Shown here piece after piece: positions 6,760 to 16,632 of a DNA stretch of 64,000 nucleotides (within the stretch, counting starts at the first letter, position 1; each line of letters opens with the position of its first letter). The DNA is from Nocardioides daphniae (GTDB lineage Bacteria > Actinomycetota > Actinomycetes > Propionibacteriales > Nocardioidaceae). The notes under the pieces are model-generated. The model did no database searches, had not been told where the DNA came from, and worked only from the letters and a program-made list of their open reading frames with translations. A program made the position numbers and the translations under genes. The stretch covers positions 496,001 to 560,000 of the forward strand of contig NZ_CP038462.1 of assembly GCF_004777465.1 (NCBI RefSeq), written 5' to 3'.

Positions 6760-9585
6760 GTGACATCTCGTGACGTCGCGCACTGCAGTCGCCCCAAGAT
6801 CGTCGTGGTCGGGGCCGGCGCGGCGGGCACGCTCGCTGCGATCCACCTGTTGCGCACCGCCGGTCGTCGCTCCACCGGGATCGACATCGTGCTGGTCGAC
6901 CCGGCCGACCGCTGGGGTCGTGGGACCGCTTTCGGCACCCCCGACAGCGCCCATCTGCTCAACGTCGTCGCCGCCGGCATGAGTGCGCTCCCGGAGGACC
7001 CCGGCCACTTCGTCGCCTGGCTCGACCGGGAGCTGCCCGAGGCGGTCGACCCCCACTCGTTCCAGCCGCGCCGCAACCTTGCGCTCTACCTCGACGACAC
7101 CCTCGCCGACGCGCGCGCCTCGGCCCCGCTGGCCGGGCTGCACCACGTCCGCGCCTCGGCCACCGAGGTGCGCCGCACCGCCTCCGGGGTCGCCGTGCGC
7201 ACTGACGACGGCCGCGAGATCGAGGGCCAGGCCCTCGTCGTCGGCACCGGCCTGCCGACCGTCGGCCACGCCTGGGCGCCGCAGGCGCTGAAGGACAGCC
7301 CCTTCTTCGTGCCGGACCCGTGGGCGCCGGGCGCGCTCGACGTCGTACGCCGTGACCGCACCGGCCCCTCCGACGTCCTCATCGTCGGCACCGGCCTCAC
7401 CATGGTCGACGTCGTGCTCAGCCTCACCGGCCCCGACGCCCGCCCCGACCGCGCGCTGCACGCCATCTCGCGCAGCGGCCGCCTGCCCAAGGCCCACCTG
7501 CAGGTGCCCAAGCTGGCCACCATCCCCGACATCTCCGACTGGGGCTCGTCGCTGGCCGAGATCCGCGCGGCTGCCCTGCGCCACGTCGAGGGCGTCCAGG
7601 CCTCCACCGGCGACTGGCGCCCGGCGATCGACGGCCTCCGCTTCCAGGTCGCCGCGCTGTGGGGCCGGATGAGCGAGGAGGACCGCCTCGAGTTCGTCCG
7701 CACCGACGCCGGCGCGTGGAACGTCGCCCGCCACAAGATGTCGCCGTCGAGCAACGCCCGTCTGCACGAGCTGTGGCGCGACGAGAAGCTGGTGACGACT
7801 GCGGCCGAGGTGCTCGAGGTCGAGCCGCTCTCCCGCGGTGGCCTTGCCGTCACTCTCTCCGACGGCCTGCGTCGCGAGGTCGGCTGGGTGGTCAACTGCA
7901 CCGGTCCGCAGACCGACGTCCGGCTGCTGAAGAACCCCTTCCTCGACGACCTGCTGCGTCCGCGCGCGGGAGCGGCGCTGGCGACGATTGCGACCGCAGG
8001 CATGGGCGTACGCACCGACGAGGGCCGCCTGCTCGACGCCAACGGCTACTCCGACGCGCCGATCTGGACCCTCGGCGCCCTGCGCCGCGGCGAGCTCTGG
8101 GAGTCGACGGCCGTGCCGGAGATCCGGTCCCAGGCGCTGGCCGTGGCCACCCAGGTGCTCGACGCGGTGGCTCCGCTGCCCCGCAGGCTCGAGGACGGCC
8201 GCGTCGTCGGGGGCCACCACCCGGTGGCACGGCCCCGCGACCCGCTTGGCCTGCCGCTGTCGACGACGGCGGAGGCCGCGGCGTCGTACAACGCCGGGCT
8301 GGAGCGGCTGATGCTCCTCCAGGACGGTGCCGAGGACCTGATCCGCGAGGCCACCGAGCTCGACCCGACCTTTGCGCTCGCCCACGCGGCGCTGGCGATG
8401 CTGGGCCATGAGTCCGGGGCGCACACGGACGTGGCCGCCTCCCTGTCGGCCGCGCAGGAGGCCGTGCTCAAGCGCGGCGACGACCGCGAGGCCTCGCTGG
8501 TCGACGTGATCACCCGTCGCGTCTCTGACGTCCGCAACTCCGGCGCCCGGGCGCTGATGAGCCACGTCGCCAACTATCCGCGTGACGTGCTCGCGGTCTC
8601 CGCAGCGGTGCCGACGATCGCCTTCTCCGGCGTCGTCGACGTGCAGCGCGAGGCGTGGGACCTGGTCGAGGGGTTGGCGCCGGCCTACGGCGACCACTGG
8701 TGGTACATCTCGCTGCTCGCCTTCACCCGCCAGGACCAGGGCCGCTTCGACGAGGCCGGCCTGCTGGCGGAGTCGGCGCTCTCGTGCGAGCCGTCGTCGG
8801 GCCACGCGGTGCACGCCCAGACCCACGTGATGTACGAGACCGGTCAGCACGACGCCGGTCGCGTCTGGCTCGACCACTGGGTGCAGGCGAGCGGCCGCTC
8901 GGCGTCGCACCGCGCCCACTTCGCGTGGCACTCGGCGCTGCACGACCTCGCCCTCGGTGACACCGAGGCGCTGCGGGGTCGTTACTACTCGCAGCTCGCG
9001 CCGCCGACAGTGACGGGCGTCCGTTCGCTCATCGACTCCGCCTCCCTGCTGTGGCGCTGGCGGGTCGCCGTCTCCGACTGGGACACCGCCGCGTCGGGGC
9101 TGGCCGTGCCGCCGGCCTTCGTCGGCGAGACCCCGCCCCCGCCGATCGCGCCGGTGCTCGACGTGGTCGACGAGGCGTTGCTGCGGGCGCCGCAGACGCC
9201 GTTCGTGGCGCTGCACGCCGCCTTCGCGATCGCCGCGACGGGTGACGGTGACCGGCTGGAGGCGCTGCGCCACCACTGCGTCGGCTCCGGTGACCCGGTC
9301 ATCGAGGGCATCGTGCTGGCCGTCGTCGAGGGGCTGCAGGCCTTCCTCCGCCAGGACTGGACGACGGCCGCCGCGCTCCTCGCCGACGTGCAGCCGATGC
9401 TGGTGCGCGCCGGGGGCTCGGCCGCGCAGCGCGAGATCGTCGAGGAGACGATGCTCCACGCGCTGGTGCGCGCCGGTCGCCAGCAGCAGGCGAGCGACCT
9501 GCTGCACTCCCGCCTGGACCGCCGCCCGTCGCCACTTGACCAGCGCCGTGCGGCCACGTTGACGCCGGGAGCGCTCAGCGTCTGA
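6760..9585 (+). CDS. FAD/NAD(P)-binding oxidoreductase fused to a TTC38-like TPR domain
   Basis: 941 residues, two parts. Residues 1 to ~490 are an FAD-NAD(P)-binding oxidoreductase: GAGAAG at 18-23, LLNVVAAGMSALPEDPGHFV, a second nucleotide fold VLIVGTGLTMVD near 208, and VVNCTGPQTDVR near 375. Residues ~505-941 are helical repeats with the TTC38 family signature near 684 (AVHAQTHVMYETGQ, then FAWHSALHDLALGD). TTC38-like proteins are usually separate. GTG 6760 has GAGGAG 7 bases upstream. No signal peptide, so cytoplasmic. The reaction is unknown. The upstream element recurs before a sulfur operon at 53.5 kb, a possible functional hint. I infer the TPR half recruits or positions a partner or substrate. 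Confidence 0.8.
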   Translation: MTSRDVAHCSRPKIVVVGAGAAGTLAAIHLLRTAGRRSTGIDIVLVDPADRWGRGTAFGTPDSAHLLNVVAAGMSALPEDPGHFVAWLDRELPEAVDPHSFQPRRNLALYLDDTLADARASAPLAGLHHVRASATEVRRTASGVAVRTDDGREIEGQALVVGTGLPTVGHAWAPQALKDSPFFVPDPWAPGALDVVRRDRTGPSDVLIVGTGLTMVDVVLSLTGPDARPDRALHAISRSGRLPKAHLQVPKLATIPDISDWGSSLAEIRAAALRHVEGVQASTGDWRPAIDGLRFQVAALWGRMSEEDRLEFVRTDAGAWNVARHKMSPSSNARLHELWRDEKLVTTAAEVLEVEPLSRGGLAVTLSDGLRREVGWVVNCTGPQTDVRLLKNPFLDDLLRPRAGAALATIATAGMGVRTDEGRLLDANGYSDAPIWTLGALRRGELWESTAVPEIRSQALAVATQVLDAVAPLPRRLEDGRVVGGHHPVARPRDPLGLPLSTTAEAAASYNAGLERLMLLQDGAEDLIREATELDPTFALAHAALAMLGHESGAHTDVAASLSAAQEAVLKRGDDREASLVDVITRRVSDVRNSGARALMSHVANYPRDVLAVSAAVPTIAFSGVVDVQREAWDLVEGLAPAYGDHWWYISLLAFTRQDQGRFDEAGLLAESALSCEPSSGHAVHAQTHVMYETGQHDAGRVWLDHWVQASGRSASHRAHFAWHSALHDLALGDTEALRGRYYSQLAPPTVTGVRSLIDSASLLWRWRVAVSDWDTAASGLAVPPAFVGETPPPPIAPVLDVVDEALLRAPQTPFVALHAAFAIAATGDGDRLEALRHHCVGSGDPVIEGIVLAVVEGLQAFLRQDWTTAAALLADVQPMLVRAGGSAAQREIVEETMLHALVRAGRQQQASDLLHSRLDRRPSPLDQRRAATLTPGALSV

Positions 9586-9595
9586 CGTCGTACGC

Positions 9596-9618
9596 CGCCC
9601 CGTCAGGGACGAGGGGCG
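9596..9618 (+). terminator. Possible terminator after the FAD-TTC38 gene
   Basis: CGCCCC-GTC pairs with GAC-(GA)-GGGGCG around a 3-base loop, 10 bases past the stop. There is no U tract. A possible -10 box TAGGCT for the next gene follows at 9651. Confidence 0.4.
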
Positions 9619-9724
9619 GGCGCGCTCAGGCGCCACACAGGTCGGCCGGTTAGGCTCCGTCGCGGCGACCCCGCCCCGAGACCTGTCGACTGACCAGCGT
9701 GGCTGGTCGTGAAGGAAGAATCCC

Positions 9725-10267
9725 GTGCTGCTCGTCCTCTTCGGAATCGCCGCCCTCGTGGTGGCCGGCCTCATCACCCTGCCGCTCGCGAAGAGCGCCG
9801 GCCCCGGCCGCGTCGCTGCCTTCGCCGTGCTCGCCCTCGTCGGCGTCACCGGCGTGCTCTTCCTCGACCACGAGGGCCTGCTGCCCGGTGCCGAGGACGC
9901 GGACGCGAAGGACCAGGCCGCGCTCGTCTCCGAGCACGGTGAGGAGACCCGCGACCGCATGGTGACCGAGCTGGAGAAGGCCGCCGGCGTCAAGGTCCTC
10001 CAGGCGCCCAGCGTCGACGCGCTCGCGGAGACCAGCAGCCCCACCATCTGGCGCCTCGAGCAGGGGCTGACCCTGCTCTGCGTCACCAGCGACTTCCCGA
10101 CGATGGCCGAGATGGCCTGCTACGGCCCCGACGCGATGGTCGGCGAGGGCGTGACCGTCGTCGGCGCCGAGGGCGCTGAGCACGCCGACGAGGACCACGC
10201 CGAGGAGGACCACCTCGACGAGTCCGGCGAGGTCGACCCCGAGACCGAGTCCGGCGCAGCCGGCTGA
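9725..10267 (+). CDS. Hypothetical membrane protein with acidic His-containing tail
   Basis: 180 residues, not recognised. Two hydrophobic helices (residues ~1-20 and ~28-45) are followed by a soluble domain containing two cysteines (LLCVTSD and MACYG) and an acidic tail with [14 protein letters not shown]. The tail could bind divalent metal, but that is a guess. AAGGAAGAA precedes GTG 9725. It is 14 bases from ppnP and may be co-transcribed with it. Confidence 0.6.
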   Translation: MLLVLFGIAALVVAGLITLPLAKSAGPGRVAAFAVLALVGVTGVLFLDHEGLLPGAEDADAKDQAALVSEHGEETRDRMVTELEKAAGVKVLQAPSVDALAETSSPTIWRLEQGLTLLCVTSDFPTMAEMACYGPDAMVGEGVTVVGAEGAEHADEDHAEEDHLDESGEVDPETESGAAG

Positions 10268-10281
10268 CCGAGAGGCACGCC

Positions 10282-10590
10282 ATGACCTACGAGAACGTCA
10301 CCCTCGACCCGACCGCCAACGTCTACTTCGACGGCGCCTGCGTCAGCCACACCTTCTTCCTCGCCGACGGCACCCGCAAGTCGGCCGGCGTCATCTTCCC
10401 GTCGACGCTGGAGTTCGGCACCGAGGCGCCCGAGGTCATGGAGCTGCACGGCGGCTCCTGCAAGGTGCAGCTGCCCGGCAGCGAGGAGTGGACGACGTAC
10501 GCCGCGGGCGAGTCGTTCTCCGTGCCCGGCAACTCGTCCTTCGGCATCGAGGTCACCGAGACGCTGTCCTACGTCTGCCACTACGGCTGA
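10282..10590 (+). CDS. ppnP: Pyrimidine/purine nucleoside phosphorylase PpnP
   Basis: 102 residues, a single cupin, the usual length of the PpnP (YaiE, DUF1255) family. Matching segments are [32 protein letters not shown], a [17 protein letters not shown] turn and the C-terminal [15 protein letters not shown]. The enzyme performs phosphorolysis of many ribonucleosides to base and ribose 1-phosphate in nucleoside salvage. GAGAGGCACGCC before ATG supplies the ribosome site. A strong bidirectional hairpin follows. Confidence 0.9.
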   Translation: MTYENVTLDPTANVYFDGACVSHTFFLADGTRKSAGVIFPSTLEFGTEAPEVMELHGGSCKVQLPGSEEWTTYAAGESFSVPGNSSFGIEVTETLSYVCHYG

Positions 10591-10604
10591 CGCCGCACGC
10601 ACAC

Positions 10605-10651
10605 GAACGGGGAGTGTTCGGGCCACCAGGTGGCTCGAACACTCCCCGTTC
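10605..10651. terminator. Bidirectional terminator between ppnP and tRNA-Lys
   Basis: 16-bp perfect stem GAACGGGGAGTGTTCG (10605-10620) / complement (10636-10651), with a smaller nested GCCACC/GGTGGC helix in the loop. It can serve both convergent genes. Confidence 0.75.
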
Positions 10652-10659
10652 TGCGTCGG

Positions 10660-10732
10660 TAGGCCCCGTGGGACTCGAACCCACAACCAACGGATTAAAA
10701 GTCCGGAGCTCTGCCAATTGAGCTAGAGGCCC
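10660..10732 (-). tRNA. tRNA-Lys (TTT)
   Basis: Minus-strand acceptor GGGCCTC pairs with GGGGCCT (two wobbles), D arm TAGCTCAATTGGCAGAGC, anticodon loop CTTTTAA with TTT, T arm GGGTTCGAGTCCC. CCA is not encoded. Confidence 0.92.
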
Positions 10733-10951
10733 GAGGTTCCATTCTTTAATCGACGGAACGTAACTACCGTGAGGCGGAGCCTACCGGTGTGGGTTCGCCG
10801 GTGGGTTCGCTACTCCCACGGACCGACTCTGAACGTGCTGGGAGCCCAAGCGGGTCCGATTCGCAGACAATGTCACCCTCTACCTCGCGCGACACGAGGA
10901 CACCGAGGTCAGTGACCCGCATTGTGCGGTGTCTGGTGGCAGGCTTCGTCC

Positions 10952-12041
10952 ATGGCACTTGAGATGGGGCTGTGGCGGGCGGATGGAAACAAGTTGGATC
11001 GGATCAAGCCAACGGCCATCGGACTGGAGTCTCAACTTGAGGCGTACATCGAGTCGGATCCCGCGATCCTCGGTGTCAGCCTGCTCGTGGTGGGACGTCA
11101 GGTAGCCACGGCGCACGGCGGCTACATCGACCTCCTCGCTGTGGACGAGACCGGCACGGTGCACGTTCTTGAACTCAAGCGTGACAAGACTCCACGCGAT
11201 GTCACGGCCCAAGCCCTCGACTACGGGTCGTGGGTGTCAGCGCTGTCGCACAGTGACATTGTGGCGATTTGGAACGCCTACAAGCCCCACCAGCCGTTCG
11301 AGGTGGCGTTCGCTGAGGCGTTCGGCGGCGCGCCTCCCGAGGACCTGAACGCCTCGCAGGTGTTCACCATCGTTGCAGCTTCCGTGGACGCGGCAACCGA
11401 ACGGATCGTCCGGTTCCTAAACGAGGGCTACGGGATTCCCATCAACGTGGTCTTCTTCCGCCACTTCGAGGATGGCGGCAACCGATATCTCGCCAGGACG
11501 TGGTTGGTGGACCACGAGGTGCAGTCGACGAAGAGTGGCTCTGCGGGCAAGCAGGTCAAGTCCAAGGAACCATGGAACGGCCAGGACTGGTACTGCTCGT
11601 TCGGGGACGACGGGACCAGTCGCAACTGGGACGACGCCGTCGAATACGGCTTCGTGTCTGCCGGTGGCCAGTCGTGGTATTCCCGCACCCTGAAGAACCT
11701 GCCTGTGGGCGGCAGGGTGTTCGCCTGCATTCCCGGCAGCGGGTACGTCGGCGTGGGCACCGTGACCGGCGCCGCTGTCCGCTTCGATCAGTTGAATGTG
11801 GACACTGACAACGGACCCGTCCGTTGACTTCACTGCCGCTGCGTGGCGATTACTCCCGGCCTGGGGACGAGGATGACGACGTCGCAGAATGGGCGGTCCC
11901 CGTCGAGTGGGTCCACACTGTCCCAAGGCGGGCGCCGTGTGGCAGAAGGGGATGTTCGCGAACCAGAACTCCGTCGCCAAACTTCGTCAAGCCTTCACCA
12001 TCGAGCGGGTCAGTACGGCGTTCGGTCTCGACGACGACTGA
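10952..12041 (+). pseudogene. DUF91/NucS-like PD-(D/E)XK nuclease family protein, two frameshifts
   Basis: Spliced over two slips this gives ~363 residues. The N-terminal half is a RecB/NucS-type nuclease core: LESQLEAYIESDP, then GGYIDLLAVDETGTVHVLELKRDK (D...E-x-K active site) and AQALDYGSWV. The C-terminal segment AVPVEWVHTVPR and MFANQNSVAKLRQAFTIER closes the reading in the third frame and is typical of actinobacterial homologues. Frames slip near 11820 (GTCCGTTG reads through as GTCCCGTTG) and 11935 (GCGCCGTG as GCGCCCGTG), each a missing C. ATG 10952 fits the start of homology. It converges on three minus-strand accessory genes and its codon use is less GC-biased than its neighbours. 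A role in DNA cleavage or defence is inference. Confidence 0.72.
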
Positions 12042-12127
12042 TGTGGGAACCCAGCAGTTTCCGGGCGGGTGTACCCCTCGAGGCATCCCCCGGCTCGCCG
12101 TGCTGCCGTACTCGTGCGCCAAGACGG

Positions 12128-12570
12128 TCAGCGATGGCCGGGGTGCTTGGGCGGCAGCAGCGACCAGCCGTCGACGCTGGCAGTGCGCCCACGCCACAGG
12201 GGAACACGCTGGGCTGACTCTCCGGGCGACGAGATCTTGGCGTGGGCCAGGTGGAGCCAGCGCGCGCGTTGGACGGCGGGATCTCGGTCGAGCCAGTTCG
12301 TGTGGTCGATTGAGTGCTGAGACGGATCCGCCGTGCCCAAACCGTGTCGCAGGAATCCGGCGTGCGAGCCCATGTCGGTGTCGTAGGCAGCCAGTTGCTC
12401 GTCCAAGGTCTTCAGGTACTCGGCGACGGTGATGATCGTGCCGAGCACCTGTAGCCCGCCAACAGCAATGACACGCGCCAACCGGCCGCAGCCAGGGACT
12501 CCAAATGCCCGAGCAAGGGATCGCAATTGTCGTCGTCATGTCTGAACCACGCGGTCATCGGGTCGGTCAC
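12128..12570 (-). pseudogene. Hypothetical protein, one frameshift
   Basis: Not recognised. Read from GTG 12570 with one slip near 12455 (GGCGGGCTA restored to GGCGGGGCTA) it gives a continuous ~147-residue protein rich in Trp, His and Asp: an N-terminal MTAWFRHDDDN, a middle TIITVAEYLKTLDEQLAAYD helix and a C-terminal DHTNWLDRDPAVQRARWLHL. No membrane segment. It lies 44 bases after the nuclease-like gene on the same strand, so the two may be one transcript. ATG 12558 is an alternative start. Confidence 0.5.
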
Positions 12571-12614
12571 GACTCGATTGTGCTCGTTTCCAGCTCATGG
12601 CGCGCACGATCAAG

Positions 12615-13397
12615 TCATCCCGCTACGGAAACATCGCCTGCCTCGGTGACGAACCAGACCTCGATGGCCGCTGCACGAAGAGAGGAGGCGGTTTCCTCGT
12701 AGAGCCGCTGGTAGACCGGGAAGTCCGGGAAGCACATCACCGAACGGCTCTCGGGCTCCCGCGTGCGTAGTCGCATTGCTGGGACGAGTGCGTGGGAGTA
12801 CCACTTCTTGGCCTGCTCGACCGGTGTCGTCGGCTTCACGAGTCCCTTCTTCGGGCCAGTGACGTAGAAAGGAGACGGGAAACCCTTGACCTCGACCCCG
12901 AGGCGCTCGTCGCCCCGTTCGGCGATGACATCGACGCCAGGCTCGCGAGTCCTGGTGTTGGCCGCCCGGACGATGTTCCAACCGTCGTTCTTGAGCCACT
13001 CGACGAGTAGGGACTGGGTGTGTTCCTCGGAGTGCCACTCGAACCCCGGTTCGTCCGGTCCGGGACCGGCTCCGCCGGTCTCTCCTGCGCTCCCCGCGCT
13101 CATTTGGCGAGCCGTTGGGGCCGTCTGGTCGACGCGCCACTTTTCGATCTCATCGTCTGTCGCTCGGCGAAAGACGCCACGTTCGACTCTGGCGAGGAAC
13201 GGCTCTCGACCCGACGCCCATGAACGGTTGCCGACGTTCCAGGATGCGTTACGCATGTGCACGCGAAGAGTGTTGTCGTTCGTTCCTGGGTAGTGGCGAG
13301 CAAACCAACTGATGGCTTCCTGCGACGAGAAAGCATCCGTCTGTGTCGCAGCGTACTCCCTCAATCGTCCCCACACAGTTCCGGTCGCGTTGGTCAT
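12615..13397 (-). CDS. Winged-helix plus PD-(D/E)XK restriction endonuclease-like protein
   Basis: 260 residues. Residues 1-85 resemble the N-terminal helical/winged domain found before some restriction-like nucleases (WGRLREYAATQTDAFSSQEA, NTLRVHMRNASWN). After a Gly/Pro-rich linker near 100-115, the nuclease core is WLKNDGWNIVRAANTRTREP, GVDVIAERGDERLGVEVKGF; the D and E-x-K residues are present. Such proteins can act as Mrr-like endonucleases or nuclease-type effectors. Start ATG 13397. It sits in an operon-like row with EcsC upstream and the small orphan downstream; no methylase gene is present, which argues against a classical restriction system. Confidence 0.68.
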   Translation of the reverse strand: MTNATGTVWGRLREYAATQTDAFSSQEAISWFARHYPGTNDNTLRVHMRNASWNVGNRSWASGREPFLARVERGVFRRATDDEIEKWRVDQTAPTARQMSAGSAGETGGAGPGPDEPGFEWHSEEHTQSLLVEWLKNDGWNIVRAANTRTREPGVDVIAERGDERLGVEVKGFPSPFYVTGPKKGLVKPTTPVEQAKKWYSHALVPAMRLRTREPESRSVMCFPDFPVYQRLYEETASSLRAAAIEVWFVTEAGDVSVAG

Positions 13398-13573
13398 GAA
13401 GGCAGAGTGGCACGTCCGCGGGCCAGTCGGCTTTGTGTTTCACGACCACATGCCGCCGTCCAGTGGCTTCGCGCCGTCGGCACGGCAGACGCCTCGCGTT
13501 TCCCTCAGGGGTGACCGGCGTTCGAGTGCCTGCACAGCGGCGGCACGTGGCTACCGGCCGCCGTCGAATGCGG

Positions 13574-14548
13574 TCAGCTCGGCAGAGTCAGCGGACCCGA
13601 GCCCAGCCCGGGTGGCATCGGCAATCCGTACTTGCGGGACAGGTGGACCGTCTGGCCATATCGAACTGACGTCTTGGCCAAGGAGGCGAGAACGGTGCTG
13701 TTGATGCCTGCCGAGGTGACCACCCCGATGGCGGGCATCTTTGCCACGACCTTCTGGATCGGCACGTGCTGCCCGTTCCCCATCTGCTTGAGAAGCCGCT
13801 CGGTGGCCGCTGCAATGCGGTGGTCGTTGCGGAACTTCTCACTCCACCTGACACGACCCGCGCCAGCCTTGAAAGCGTCGTTGGCCCCCTTGACAGCACC
13901 AGTCTTGGGGGCTTGGGCAACCCATGCCTTCGTCAGCATTCGTTCGAGGTGATGCCGCTCCGATTCCTTGGTGGGATCAAGACCGTAGGCGTGCGACGCG
14001 CGGGTCGCGACCGCCGTGGACAGGGCGTGCATCACGACCAGGTCGGCCCCGATCGCAGCGACGGAACCGGCCACGGGGATGAAGGTGAGCGCCCCCATCG
14101 CGCCTCCCTCCACCGCTCCGATGGCACGAGCTTGGAGGGAGAACCTGCGGGTGAATCCGTCCAAGTGCTCAAGGTCGAGAGCTGCGAGGTCCGCCACGGA
14201 TCCGACCTCGCGGCCGGACGCACGGTGGTAGTCGATCACCGTGGCCGGGTTGGTCAGCTCCTGGACGGTCTCGGTGACGAGCTCCAGTAGACCGAGAACT
14301 CCCTTCACAGTTGGCTCCAGCGCCGCGCCAACCACGAAGCCGCCGGCAGTCTTCACCACGTCGGGCGTGTGGTCGCTGATGTATCCGCCAGCCGTCGAGG
14401 CGACCTCCTTTGCCTTGGAGGAAGCTGCCCCCACTGCGTGGTCAACCTTCGGCGGAAGACCGCGTCGGCTCGTCTTGCGCTCCCAGAAGACGTGGAGGTC
14501 GCTCCATGCCTGGGTTTCGTAGGTAGACATGTCGCTGCGGTTGTCCAT
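13574..14548 (-). CDS. EcsC family protein
   Basis: 324 residues from ATG 14548 (ATG 14530 is an alternative). The EcsC core is visible around residues 140-230: GAVEGGAMGALTFIPVAG, IGADLVVMHALSTAVATRAS, HAYGLDP. Further hydrophobic or amphipathic segments (TAGGFVVGAALEPTVKGV, MPAIGVVTSAGINSTVLAS) suggest membrane association. EcsC-like proteins occur beside ABC exporters and also in defence and toxin neighbourhoods; biochemical function is unknown. It starts a three-gene minus-strand group with the nuclease-like gene. The 176 bases between it and that gene hold no convincing ORF. Confidence 0.72.
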   Translation of the reverse strand: MDNRSDMSTYETQAWSDLHVFWERKTSRRGLPPKVDHAVGAASSKAKEVASTAGGYISDHTPDVVKTAGGFVVGAALEPTVKGVLGLLELVTETVQELTNPATVIDYHRASGREVGSVADLAALDLEHLDGFTRRFSLQARAIGAVEGGAMGALTFIPVAGSVAAIGADLVVMHALSTAVATRASHAYGLDPTKESERHHLERMLTKAWVAQAPKTGAVKGANDAFKAGAGRVRWSEKFRNDHRIAAATERLLKQMGNGQHVPIQKVVAKMPAIGVVTSAGINSTVLASLAKTSVRYGQTVHLSRKYGLPMPPGLGSGPLTLPS

Positions 14549-14680
14549 GGTCGGTACATAACCACACGGATGCAGGGGAGTTCTGGCAAACAGCTGTCCC
14601 AACGACTTGGCGACGGAGGACGACACCAACAGCCGCTCCCTGCGTGCTGGGCTGAACCGCCTTCCGCGAGCGGAGCCCCG

Positions 14681-16537
14681 TCACGGGAAGCGCCACACCA
14701 CCCCCGCGGCGCCGCCCCCACGGCGTACGGGCTCGGCCACGGCGGTCGTGCGCCCGCGGCGGTCGAACTCGATCGCGGTGGCCGCCCCGATCTCGGGCGA
14801 GCTGGTGAGGCCGTCGCCGACCGGTACGAGGGTGTGGCCCAGCGCGGTCAGCGGGGCGCCGTAGCGGGCGATGAAGGCCGGCTCGGCGGCCACGTTGGCC
14901 GTGTTGCGCGGCGTCGCGCGCGGCGCCGCGATCGCCTCGGGGATGCTCATGCCCAGGTCGATCCGGTTGACCAGCATCTGCAGCACGGTCGTGATGATGG
15001 TCGAGCCGCCGGGCGAGCCCAGCGCCAGGAACGGCTTGCCGTGACGCAGCACGATCGTGGGCGACATCGACGAGCGCGGGCGCTTGCCGGGCTGGATCCG
15101 GTTGGGGTCAGCCGGGTCGTAGACGGTCGAGAAGTCGGTCAGCTCGTTGTTGAGGATGAAGCCGTGGCCGGGCACGACCTGCCCCGACCCACCGGTCTGC
15201 TCGATCGTCAGCGTGTAGGCCACGACGTTGCCCCACCGGTCGGAGACGGTCAGGTGCGTGGTCGAGATGTTCTCGGTGTCCGCGTCGAGCTCGCCCGCCC
15301 GGCCGCGGCGTCGCACTCACCGTCGTACGAGGTCACGTCGCCCGCCGGCACCGGCTTGGGCAGCGCGGCGTCGGGGTCGATCTCGCAGGCGCGCTCGTCG
15401 GCGAACCGCTGGCTCAGCAGGTCGCGGACGGGCACGTCGACGTACGCCGGGTCCCCGACGTACTTGCCGCGGTCGGCGAAGGCCAGCGCACCGGCCTCCA
15501 GGTAGTGGTGCAGCGCCTGGGTCTCGCCGAGCCCGCCGACGTCGAAGCCCTCGAGGATGTTGAGCGCCTCACCCACGGTCGTGCCGCCCGAGGAGCTCGG
15601 CGCCATCCCGTAGACGTCGTAGCCGCGGTAGCCCACCCGCGTGGGGCGCTGCTCGACCACGCGGTAGTCGCGCAGGTCCTGCGTCGACATGAAGCCGGGC
15701 GGCACCGGCAGTGCCGTCCCCGCACTCGTACGCGGCTCGCGCACCACGTCGACCATCAGCTCGGCCAGCGCACCCCGGTAGAAGGAGCGGACGCCCCGGG
15801 CGCCCAGCATGCGGTAGGTCCGCGCCAGGTCGGGGTTGCGCAGCGTGCTGCCGACCTGCGGGGCGTCACCGCCGGGCAGGAAGAGCTCGCTGGTGGCCGG
15901 GAACGCCTCGAAGCGCACCTTGTTGTCGAGCGTCTGCTGGCGGAAGGTCTGGTCGACGACGAAGCCGCGCTGGGCCACCTTCACCGCGGGGGCGAGCGCC
16001 TTGCGCAGGCTCATCGTGCCCCACTTGTCGAGGGCCCGCTGCCAGGTGGCCGGGTGCCGGGCACGCCGACCGAGACGCCGCTGGTGACCAGCTCCGGGTG
16101 AACCGGTAGGGCTGGCCGGTGGCGGGGTCGATGAAGGCGTCGTTGGGCATCGCCGCGGGCGCGGTCTCGCGACCGTCGATCGTGGAGACCCGCCTGGTGC
16201 GGGCGTCGTAGTGCACGAAGTAGCCGCCGCCACCGAGGCCGGCGCTGTAGGGCTCGGTGACGCCCAGGGTGGCGGCCGCGGCGACGGCGGCGTCGGTGGC
16301 GTTGCCGCCCTTGCGCAGCACGCCGAGGGCGGCGTTGGTCGCCTCCGGGTCGACCGTGGAGACGGCACCGCCGAAGCCGCGCGCGGTGGCGACCTTGGGT
16401 GGCTCCTGGCCGGGCGGGTGGTGCGGGCCGTGGCGCCCGTGGGCGTCGGCGGTGACCGGGCTGAGGAGCAGGCCTCCGAGGCCCAGCGCGCAAGTGGCGG
16501 CCAGTGCGGTGCTGCGGGTGCGGACGGACGTCGACAT
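14681..16537 (-). pseudogene. ggt: Gamma-glutamyltransferase, secreted, three frameshifts
   Basis: Reading through three slips gives ~619 residues, normal for a secreted bacterial GGT. It begins with a signal peptide (TALAATCALGLGGLLL, cleavage near ADAHG). Conserved parts are GGNATDAAVAAAATLGV, PYSAGLGGGGYFVHYD, MAPSSSGGTTVGEALNILEG, then ENISTTHLTVSD with the catalytic Thr of the small subunit (TTHL), NNELTDFS and GSPGGSTIITTVLQ. It cleaves the gamma-glutamyl bond of glutathione-like compounds. Slips near 16094, 16053 and 15292 each need one extra C/G. GGGAGGT lies 7 bases before ATG 16537. A 12-base poly-G run lies about 95 bases upstream. Confidence 0.85.
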
Positions 16538-16632
16538 CGAACTACCTCCCGAGAAAGTGGCTCGTCCACCGTCCCTCAGCCGGGTCGACCTGTCCACCCC
16601 CTGAGGCGGCTTGCGCCGCTCCCACGTGGCGA

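Noticed and set aside
6004..10086. A 1,360-codon minus-strand open frame opposite the FAD-TTC38 gene.
   Set aside because: Low-complexity Arg/Gly/Ala text that also crosses the GNAT and hypothetical membrane genes on the other strand; a GC-rich antisense artefact.
13249..13449. A 66-codon minus-strand ORF overlapping the start of the winged-helix nuclease gene.
   Set aside because: It overlaps the well-supported nuclease frame and has no ribosome site or recognisable motif.
10660..14548. tRNA-Lys as the attachment site of an integrated island.
   Set aside because: The accessory genes lie on the 5' side of the tRNA, no integrase is present, and I found no duplicate of the tRNA 3' end at the far boundary.
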